DNA from: Rhodoferax_B sp049316285
Lineage (GTDB): Bacteria > Pseudomonadota > Gammaproteobacteria > Burkholderiales > Burkholderiaceae_C
Length of the DNA stretch: 64,000 nt
Assembly: GCF_049316285.1 (NCBI RefSeq)
Contig: NZ_JBMOXA010000002.1
Coordinates: 305,725-369,724, forward strand
Direction: 5' to 3'
Below, one piece after another: positions 58,011 to 64,000 of this stretch (the first letter of the stretch is position 1; each line of letters begins with the position of its first letter). The position numbers and the translations under genes were made by a program. The notes beneath the pieces are model-generated. The model was not told where the DNA came from. It did no database searches and was given only the letters and a program-made list of their open reading frames with translations.

Positions 58011-58820
58011 ATGACCCTGAAAGTGCACGAAAAAATCTTGCTCACCGGTGCTGCCGGTGGTCTGGGCAAAGTGCTGCGCGAAAGCCTCAAGCAGAACTGC
58101 AACACGCTGCGCCTGTCTGATATTGCTGACTTCGGCCCTGCTGGCGCGAATGAAGAAGTGATGCTGGCTGACCTGGCTGACGCGGCCGCCGTGGACGCGA
58201 TGGTGCAGGGCGTGGACGCCATCGTGCACCTGGGTGGCATCTCGGTCGATGGCCCGTTCCTGCCCATCATGCAGGCCAACATCCTGGGGCTGTACAACCT
58301 GTATGAGGCCGCGCGCCGCTTTGGTGTGAAGCGTATTGTGTTTGCCAGCTCCAACCACGTCGTGGGTTTCTACAGCCAGGGCGAAACCATTAATGCCGAC
58401 GCGCCTCCGCGCCCCGACAGCTTCTACGGCCTGAGCAAGGCTTTTGGTGAAGACCTGTCCAAGTTCTACTTCGAGCGTTATGGCATCGAGACCGCGTGTG
58501 TGCGCATCGGCTCGTCCTTCCCCAAGCCGCGCGACCGCCGCATGCTGGCCACCTGGCTGAGCTACGGCGACTTGCATCGCCTGGTCACCGCCTGCCTGAC
58601 GACGCCCGTGCTCAAGCACAGCATCATCTTTGGCATGTCGAACAACGCCGTCACCTGGTGGGACAACAGCCGCGCCAAACACGTGGGTTATGTGCCGCAG
58701 GACAGCTCGGATCAGTTCCGTGAAGAAATCTACGCGCAAACCAGCGCACCTGATTTGAACAACCCCGCGCACACCACGCACGGCGGTGGTTTCACGGTGC
58801 AAGGCCCTTACCAGTCATGA
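58011..58820 (+). CDS. udh: uronate dehydrogenase (NAD-dependent epimerase/dehydratase family)
   Basis: A 269-residue extended-SDR protein of the uronate dehydrogenase type. LLTGAAGGLGKVLR (residues 10-23) binds NAD+, and the catalytic set appears as SSNHVVGFY (Ser) and YGLSK (Tyr-x3-Lys). HLGGISVDGPF and RIGSSFPKPRDRRMLATWLS are typical of Udh. It oxidises D-glucuronate or D-galacturonate to the aldarolactone, the first step of the oxidative route. The SMP-30 lactonase gene overlaps its stop by 4 bp, and KdgD lies at the end of the operon. Confidence 0.88.
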   Translation: MTLKVHEKILLTGAAGGLGKVLRESLKQNCNTLRLSDIADFGPAGANEEVMLADLADAAAVDAMVQGVDAIVHLGGISVDGPFLPIMQANILGLYNLYEAARRFGVKRIVFASSNHVVGFYSQGETINADAPPRPDSFYGLSKAFGEDLSKFYFERYGIETACVRIGSSFPKPRDRRMLATWLSYGDLHRLVTACLTTPVLKHSIIFGMSNNAVTWWDNSRAKHVGYVPQDSSDQFREEIYAQTSAPDLNNPAHTTHGGGFTVQGPYQS

Positions 58821-59725
58821 GCGCAGTGCCCGTGATCGGCCATACGCGTGACCGTGTGGGTGAATGCCCGGTGTGGGACCCAGCAGGCCAAGCGCTGTTC
58901 TGGGTTGACATCGAAGGCCGCTTCATCCGCCGCTGGGATGCCGCTGCTGACACCGTGCAAAGCTGGGCACTGCCCGAGCGCGTGGGTTGTATTGCCCTGA
59001 CGGCTGACAACGGCGGCAACCGCGTGGTGGTCGCCGCCATGGAGACCGGCGTTTTTGCTGTTGAGTTGTTGGCTGCGCCCGAAGTGCGCGTGAACCTGCT
59101 GGCACCCATCACGCACCTCGCAGAAGGCATGCGTTTTAACGATGGCCGCTGCGACGCGCAGGGGCGCTTCTGGATCAGCACCATGGTGATGGACATGTCC
59201 AAGGCCTCCGCCTTGGGTGCCTTGTACTATCTGGACGAAAACGGCCTGAGCGCCGCCCAGGTGCAGGACATCATCACGCCCAACGGACTGGCCTTCAGTC
59301 CTGATGGCAAAACCGCTTACATGTCCGACTCGCACCCCAGCGTGCAGCGTATCTGGGCTTTTGAGTTTGATGCCGAACACGGCAAATTGGCCAACCCGCG
59401 TGAGTTCGTCGACATGACCAACTTGCCTGGCCGCCCCGATGGCGCCGCCGTGGACGCAGAAGGCCATTACTGGATCTGCGGCAACGATGCCGGCAAGGTA
59501 CACCGCTTTGATCCGCAAGGCCGCCTGGTGAAATCACTCGAAGTGCCGGTGGCCAAACCATCGATGTGCGCCTTTGGTGGTCCAAACCTTGACGTGTTGT
59601 ATGTCACGTCCATCCTGCCCGGCACCGTGGCCGCCGATACGCCGGGACTCAACGGCGCGGTGTTTGCGCTGGACCCAGGTGTGCGGGGCTTGCCCGAACC
59701 ACTGTTTTCTCGCTTCCCCAGGTAA
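58817..59725 (+). CDS. SMP-30/gluconolactonase family protein
   Basis: A 302-residue beta-propeller lactonase. Metal-binding residues fit the family: Glu in VGECPVWDPAGQALFWVDIEG, Asn in EGMRFNDGRCDAQGRFWISTM, Asn in ITPNGLAFSPDGKTAYMSDS and Asp in GRPDGAAVDAEGHYWIC. It would hydrolyse the aldarolactone made by the preceding uronate dehydrogenase (galactaro- or glucarolactone) to the free aldarate. The ATGA overlap with udh implies coupled translation. Confidence 0.9.
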   Translation: MSAVPVIGHTRDRVGECPVWDPAGQALFWVDIEGRFIRRWDAAADTVQSWALPERVGCIALTADNGGNRVVVAAMETGVFAVELLAAPEVRVNLLAPITHLAEGMRFNDGRCDAQGRFWISTMVMDMSKASALGALYYLDENGLSAAQVQDIITPNGLAFSPDGKTAYMSDSHPSVQRIWAFEFDAEHGKLANPREFVDMTNLPGRPDGAAVDAEGHYWICGNDAGKVHRFDPQGRLVKSLEVPVAKPSMCAFGGPNLDVLYVTSILPGTVAADTPGLNGAVFALDPGVRGLPEPLFSRFPR

Positions 59726-59805
59726 GCATTTTTGAAGTCGTTTTCCCCGGTAGTTTTGCGTCGCGTTTTTTCTTTTCTCTAACCAATCCTTCACAGGAGA
59801 CAAAC

Positions 59806-60774
59806 ATGAAGTTTTCTTATCGCCTTATTGCTGCTGCAATCGCTGGCCTTTGCGTGAGCGCCCAGGCTGTCGAACTGCGCTCGGCCGATGTGCACAACAG
59901 CGACGAATACCCCACCGTTGCAGCTGTCAAGCACATGAGCGAAGTGCTGTCCAAGCAAAGCAATGGCAAGTACACGATCAAGGTGTTCAACAAGAGTGCT
60001 CTGGGCTCCGAAAAGGAAACGCTGGACCAGGTCAAGATCGGCGCACTCGATCTGAACCGCGTCAACATCAGCTCGCTGAACGCGATCTGCCCCAAGAGCC
60101 TGGTGCCCACCATGCCTTTCCTGTTTGACTCCATCGCCCACATGCGCAAGACCCTGGACGGTCCTATCGGCGAAGAAATCCTCAAGGGTTGCGAGAGCCA
60201 GGGTCTGGTCGGCTTGGCTTTCTACGACAGCGGCGCGCGTTCGATCTATGCCAAGAAGCCGGTGCGCACCATTGCCGATGCAAAGGGTCTGAAGATCCGT
60301 GTGCAACAGTCTGAACTGTGGGTTTCGCTGGTCGGCGCCATGGGTGCCAACGCCACGCCAATGCCTACCGGTGAAGTCTTGACCGCGCTGAAGACCGGCC
60401 TGATCGACGCCGCTGAAAACAACATCCCTTCGTACGAAGGTTTCCAGCACTACGAAGCCGTCAAGGTGTACTCGCGTACCGAGCACTCCATGGCGCCTGA
60501 AATGCTGGTGATGTCCAAGGCCGTGTTCGACAAGCTGTCGCCAGCCGAACAAACCATGTTCCGTGCTGCAGCCAAGGAATCCGTGACCTTCCAGCGCCAG
60601 AAGTGGGACGAGCAGGAAGCCAAGGCTTTGGCCATCGTGACCAAGGCCGGCGCGCAGATCGTGACCGACGTGGACAAGGCTTCGTTCAAGAACGCCATGG
60701 CTCCGGTGTACGCCAAGTTCATCACCACGCCTGACCTGCAACGCCTGGTGAAGGCCGTTCAAGACACGAAGTAA
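59806..60774 (+). CDS. TRAP transporter solute-binding protein (DctP-type), unit 2
   Basis: A 322-residue periplasmic protein with signal YRLIAAAIAGLCVSAQA. DctP motifs: LRSADVHNSDEYPTVAAVKHMSEVL, KVFNKSALGSEKETLDQVKIGALDLNRV, AKGLKIRVQQSELWVSLVGAMGANATPMPTGEVLTALKTGLIDAAENNIPSYEGFQHYE. It is paralogous to the protein at 56503. GGAGACAA lies 2 bases before the ATG. A stem-loop follows the gene and probably sets the ratio of binding protein to permease. Confidence 0.93.
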   Translation: MKFSYRLIAAAIAGLCVSAQAVELRSADVHNSDEYPTVAAVKHMSEVLSKQSNGKYTIKVFNKSALGSEKETLDQVKIGALDLNRVNISSLNAICPKSLVPTMPFLFDSIAHMRKTLDGPIGEEILKGCESQGLVGLAFYDSGARSIYAKKPVRTIADAKGLKIRVQQSELWVSLVGAMGANATPMPTGEVLTALKTGLIDAAENNIPSYEGFQHYEAVKVYSRTEHSMAPEMLVMSKAVFDKLSPAEQTMFRAAAKESVTFQRQKWDEQEAKALAIVTKAGAQIVTDVDKASFKNAMAPVYAKFITTPDLQRLVKAVQDTK

Positions 60775-60783
60775 ACCCATGAC

Positions 60784-60827
60784 CGCGAGAAGCTCCGGCC
60801 GGCAGTTGCTGGCCCGAGCTTCTCGCG
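60784..60827 (+). terminator. stem-loop between dctP and dctQ (partial terminator)
   Basis: CGCGAGAAGCTC (60784-60795) / GAGCTTCTCGCG (60816-60827), a perfect 12-bp stem with further pairing inside, followed by TTCTTT. It lies 10 bp after the dctP stop and before dctQ, a position typical of attenuators that favour the binding protein. Confidence 0.7.
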
Positions 60828-60842
60828 TTCTTTAGGACCCCC

Positions 60843-61442
60843 ATGAGTGCATCCTCTACATCGACCTCGGCGACGGCTGCGGCCAACACGGCGGCCGTGA
60901 GTTCCGTCGCCCCCGGTCTCGACTCCGAACACGAACGTCCACCTGCGCGGCATTTTTATGCGCGCCTGTGCGGCTTTCTCAGCAAGAGCTGCCTGATCCT
61001 CGGGATCATCTGCCTGATCGGCATCATTCTCAGCGTGCAGACCCAGGTGGTCGGCCGCTACATCTTCAACGACACCCCGACCTGGGCTGAAGCGCTGGCC
61101 CTGCAGTTGGTGTTGTTTGTCACCTCGTTCGGCGTGGCTGTGGGCGTGCGCGATGCCGGCCACATCGGCCTGGAATCCCTGGTGTCCCTGCTGCCAGAAA
61201 ACATGCGTTTGAAACTGGAGGTGCTGATCCACCTGCTGGTGGTGGTGTTCGGCATCATCATGGTGCAAAACGGCTGGCTCTGGACGCGTCTGAAGTGGGA
61301 CGAACTCGATCCCATGCTGGGTCTGCCTGCGGGTCTTGATTACCTGTCGCTCGTGATTTGTGGTGTGTTGATCGTGATGTTCTCCATCGAGCACATCATC
61401 GCACTGCTGCGCAACGAGGACGTGGTTCCATCCTGGTATTGA
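60843..61442 (+). CDS. TRAP transporter small permease (DctQ-type), unit 2
   Basis: A 199-residue four-helix membrane protein. A polar, Ala/Thr-rich N-terminal extension of about 45 residues (SASSTSTSATAAANTAAVSS) precedes the helices, unlike unit 1. The DctQ core reads LSVQTQVVGRYIFNDTPTWAEALALQLVLFVTSFGVAVGVRDAGHIGLE. It pairs with the DctM starting 13 bp downstream. Confidence 0.9.
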   Translation: MSASSTSTSATAAANTAAVSSVAPGLDSEHERPPARHFYARLCGFLSKSCLILGIICLIGIILSVQTQVVGRYIFNDTPTWAEALALQLVLFVTSFGVAVGVRDAGHIGLESLVSLLPENMRLKLEVLIHLLVVVFGIIMVQNGWLWTRLKWDELDPMLGLPAGLDYLSLVICGVLIVMFSIEHIIALLRNEDVVPSWY

Positions 61443-61455
61443 CTGAAAGAATTAA

Positions 61456-62745
61456 ATGGAACTAACCGTTCTCTCGTTGAGTTTTGCGATTCTGCTGGTG
61501 CTGGGTGTGCCGGTGGCGTTTTCCATCGGTCTGGCCTCGGTCTGTACCGTGCTTTATTCGGGCATTCCCACCGCCATCGTCTTCCAGAAAATGGTCGGCG
61601 GCATGCAGGTGTTCTCGTTCCTGGCGATTCCGTTTTTCGTGTTCGCCGGTGAACTGATGCTCTACGGCGGTATCGCCGACCGCATCGTGCGTTTTGCCAA
61701 CAGCCTGGTGGGCCACGTGCGTGGCGGCCTGGGCATGAGCAACGTGATCGGCTGTACTTTGTTCGGCGGTGTTGCCGGCTCTCCATTGGCCGACGTGTCG
61801 GCCATGGGCTCAGTGATGATCCCGCTGATGAAGAAAGAGGGTTACGACGCCGATTACGCGGTCAACGTGACCACACACGCGGCACTGGTGGGGGCGCTGA
61901 TGCCGACCTCGCACAACCTGATCATCTTTGCACTGGCCACCACCGGCATTGCCTCGGTCAGCGTGTTCAGCCTGATCCTGGCTGGCGTCATTCCTGCGCT
62001 GCTGCTCACCATCTGCAACCTGGTGGCGGCCTACTATGTGGCGGTGAAGCGTGGTTACCCCACGCACGGCACCTTCCCTGGCTGGAAGGTCGTGATCAAG
62101 GCTTTCCTGGCGGCTTTGCCTGGCCTGCTGATCGTGGTGATCATCCTGGCTGGCATCTTGTCGGGCATTTTCACCGCGACCGAGTCGGCTGCGACGGCCG
62201 TGTTGTGGGCCTTGCTGGTGACGGTGCTGGTTTACCGTTCGCTGTCGTGGCAACACTTCCTGAAGGCTTGCGCCAAGGCTTGCAAGACCACCGGTGTGGT
62301 GCTGCTGCTGATCGGTATCTCCTCGGCCTTCGGTTATTTCATGGCGCTGTATGAAGTGCCGCAGAAAACCGGCGCGCTGATGACGTCTGTCTCGGCCACG
62401 CCATGGGTCATCTTCCTGATGATCAACGTGCTGTTGTTCGTGCTGGGCACCTTCTTGGACATGGCCGCCACGATTCTGATCTGTACGCCCATCTTCTTGC
62501 CTATCGCGGCACAGTTTGGCATGGATCCCGTGCAGTTCGGCATCGTCATGTTGATCAACTGCGCCCTGGGACTCAACACACCGCCAGTGGGGGTGACCCA
62601 GTTCGTCGGCTGTGCCATTGGGGAGATATCGGTGGGGCAGGTGATGAAGTCCATCCTGCCTTTCTACGGTGCGCTGACGGTTTGTCTGGCGCTCGTGACC
62701 TACGTACCAGCGTTCTCGCTGTGGCTGCCGAGTGTGTTCAAGTAA
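61456..62745 (+). CDS. TRAP transporter large permease (DctM-type), unit 2
   Basis: A 429-residue permease very similar to the one at 54558: MELTVLSLSFAILLVLGVPVAFSIGL, FLAIPFFVFAGELMLYGGIADRI, AGSPLADVSAMGSVMIPLMKKEGY and TPPVGVTQFVGCAIGEISVGQ. It forms the channel of TRAP unit 2. The gene lies in the udh operon and so is predicted to be under GntR site C. Confidence 0.93.
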   Translation: MELTVLSLSFAILLVLGVPVAFSIGLASVCTVLYSGIPTAIVFQKMVGGMQVFSFLAIPFFVFAGELMLYGGIADRIVRFANSLVGHVRGGLGMSNVIGCTLFGGVAGSPLADVSAMGSVMIPLMKKEGYDADYAVNVTTHAALVGALMPTSHNLIIFALATTGIASVSVFSLILAGVIPALLLTICNLVAAYYVAVKRGYPTHGTFPGWKVVIKAFLAALPGLLIVVIILAGILSGIFTATESAATAVLWALLVTVLVYRSLSWQHFLKACAKACKTTGVVLLLIGISSAFGYFMALYEVPQKTGALMTSVSATPWVIFLMINVLLFVLGTFLDMAATILICTPIFLPIAAQFGMDPVQFGIVMLINCALGLNTPPVGVTQFVGCAIGEISVGQVMKSILPFYGALTVCLALVTYVPAFSLWLPSVFK

Positions 62746-62766
62746 ACACGAGACCAGGAGACAAAC

Positions 62767-63735
62767 ATGACATTGAATCGCAGAACGGTATTGCTGGCGT
62801 CCGGCGCATTGGCTACGGTGGGCTTGCCTGCCATGGCCCAAAGCTTTCCCAACAAGCCGATCAAGCTGATCGTGCCGTACCCTCCAGGCGGTTCGTCGGA
62901 CATCATCGCGCGCTCCATCAGCCAACCGCTGTCTGAAGCGCTGAAGCAGTCGGTGATCGTGGAAAACCGTCCCGGTGCGAATGGCAACCTGGGCGCGGAG
63001 TTTGTCGCCAAGTCTGCACCAGACGGCCATACCATTTTGTTGTGCGACGTGGGCGCGCTGGCCATCAGCCCTTCGGTCTACACCAAGCTGGCTTTTGACC
63101 CGAGCAAAGACCTGCGTGGCGTGACCATGCTGGCCTACTCGCCGCACATGCTGGTGGTGCATCCGTCGGTGCCCGTGTCCAACTTCAAGGAGTTGGTGGC
63201 GTACTCCAAAAAATCGGATCTGAACTTCGCCGTCACCGCCATGGGCAGCGCCCCGCATCTGGCCGGTGTGGCGGTCGAGCGCGCCAGTGGCGCCAAGTGG
63301 ATCTACGTGCCTTACAAGGGCGGCGTACAAGCCATTGGCGACACCATCGGCGGCCAGACCCAGGTGCTGATGAACGGCATGCTTGCGACCTTGCCACACG
63401 TGCAAAGCGGCAAGCTCAAGGTGTTGGCGATCTCGAAGAAAACCCGCATGCCGTTGGTGGGCGATGTGCCCACGCTGGCAGAACAAGGTGTGACCAATTT
63501 TGAGTCCGGCACTTGGCAAGGGGTGTTGACGCCCAATGGCACGCCTGCGGCCGTGATCACCAGGCTCAACAACGAACTGATCAAGATTATTCGCAGCCCC
63601 GACATTCGCTCGCGCCTGACCGGGCAGGGCGCTGAAGTGGTGACGATGTTGCCTACCGAGCAAGACCAGTTCTTCAACCAGGAACGCACTCGTTGGGCCC
63701 AAGTGGTGAAGGACGGCAACATCCGGCTTGATTGA
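62767..63735 (+). CDS. Bug family (TctC) solute-binding protein
   Basis: A 322-residue periplasmic binding protein with signal LNRRTVLLASGALATVGLPAMAQS, including an R-R pair. Bug hallmarks: IKLIVPYPPGGSSDIIARSI, VIVENRPGANGNLGAEFV and YVPYKGGVQAIGDTIGGQT. It lies 21 bp after the TRAP permease with GGAGACAA before the ATG and is followed by kdgD. It has no TctAB partner here. It may bind an aldarate or work as an extracytoplasmic sensor. Confidence 0.91.
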   Translation: MTLNRRTVLLASGALATVGLPAMAQSFPNKPIKLIVPYPPGGSSDIIARSISQPLSEALKQSVIVENRPGANGNLGAEFVAKSAPDGHTILLCDVGALAISPSVYTKLAFDPSKDLRGVTMLAYSPHMLVVHPSVPVSNFKELVAYSKKSDLNFAVTAMGSAPHLAGVAVERASGAKWIYVPYKGGVQAIGDTIGGQTQVLMNGMLATLPHVQSGKLKVLAISKKTRMPLVGDVPTLAEQGVTNFESGTWQGVLTPNGTPAAVITRLNNELIKIIRSPDIRSRLTGQGAEVVTMLPTEQDQFFNQERTRWAQVVKDGNIRLD

Positions 63736-63848
63736 TGCGGCCTGGCCGCAAACACTGTCTTAAAGCAAATAACCAAAAAGGCAGGCGCCGACCACGGCGC
63801 CGCATTCCTCAACTTCCAGTTCAATACATTGTTTCAAGGTAGATCATC

Positions 63849-64000
63849 ATGAGCATGAACCCACAAGACCTCAAGAAAATCATGGGCTCCGGCCTGTTGT
63901 CGTTCCCCGTCACCGACTTCGATGCCCAAGGCAACTTCAACGCCAAGTCGTACGCCGCCCGCCTGGAATGGCTGGCCCCCTACGGCGCCTCGGCGCTGTT
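63849..64000 (+). CDS. kdgD: 5-dehydro-4-deoxyglucarate dehydratase, N-terminal part
   Basis: The first 50 residues of a protein cut by the window edge: MSMNPQDLKKIMGSGLLSFP, then VTDFDAQGNFNAKSY and LEWLAPYGASAL. This matches the start of KdgD, a DHDPS-family lyase that converts 5-keto-4-deoxy-glucarate to 2-oxoglutarate semialdehyde plus CO2 and water. It fits the uronate oxidation route encoded upstream. The dehydratase that makes its substrate (GarD/GudD) and the semialdehyde dehydrogenase are expected to the right of the window. Confidence 0.88.
   Translation, partial: MSMNPQDLKKIMGSGLLSFPVTDFDAQGNFNAKSYAARLEWLAPYGASAL

Overview
This G+C-rich window comes from a betaproteobacterium of the order Burkholderiales and most resembles Comamonadaceae (Rhodoferax/Polaromonas-like). 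The evidence is the many Bug-type (TctC) solute-binding proteins, a Gram-negative porin, TRAP transporters, dmdC/fadE-like and CoA-ligase catabolic genes, the grpE-dnaK-dnaJ order, and a dispersed hairpin repeat at 51190 and 52342 that I associate with this family. The genus is not certain. There are no rRNA or tRNA genes, CRISPR arrays, transposases or prophage genes.

Layout. (1) 1-4835: the tail of a DUF1294 protein, a small coiled-coil protein, a GNAT acetyltransferase, an exported dienelactone hydrolase, a TetR/MFS divergent pair with two 19-bp operators, and an HSD10-type dehydrogenase behind a LiuR-like palindrome. (2) 4902-9365: a Cache-domain histidine kinase and LuxR-type regulator, divergent from cstA and a YbdD-type small gene, probably for pyruvate or short carboxylate uptake. 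(3) 9367-17879: a LysR regulator, a MITE-like palindromic element, then an operon of alpha/beta hydrolase, Dpp/Opp-type ABC transporter and a penicillin acyltransferase-like (C45) enzyme. (4) 18151-24982: a lipoprotein amidohydrolase, a class II aldolase, and the heat-shock group dnaJ-dnaK-grpE plus an FKBP isomerase. (5) 25116-34270: a divergent catabolic locus with an NMT1-like ABC transporter, IclR regulator, aldo-keto reductase, SDR and three FAH/hydratase-fold enzymes, suited to sugar-acid or keto-acid breakdown. (6) 34335-46374: regulators, an acyl-CoA dehydrogenase, tannase/feruloyl esterase, Bug protein, porin, SDR, SnoaL-like protein, feruloyl-CoA synthase, crotonase and amidohydrolase. 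Together these look like a CoA-dependent, beta-oxidative hydroxycinnamate (ferulate/coumarate) pathway. (7) 46371-49982: a degenerate SRAP/YedK protein that has lost three of four catalytic residues, an enolase-superfamily dehydratase, and a divergent MurA paralogue. (8) 50064-64000: a uronate/aldarate locus with three Bug proteins, an SDR, a FadR-type GntR regulator, two complete TRAP transporters, uronate dehydrogenase, SMP-30 lactonase, and the start of 5-dehydro-4-deoxyglucarate dehydratase.

The strongest structural observation is a shared 13-bp motif (GTYRTANGWTGWC) found once upstream of each of four transcription units in region 8: the SDR/Bug unit, the GntR gene, TRAP unit 1 and the udh/TRAP2 unit. 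This predicts a local GntR regulon. Other signals include twin operators, a terminator-like hairpin just before a Bug gene, and an exact GGAGACAA ribosome-binding octamer in front of nine genes. All functional assignments come from reading motifs and context. No database search was run.
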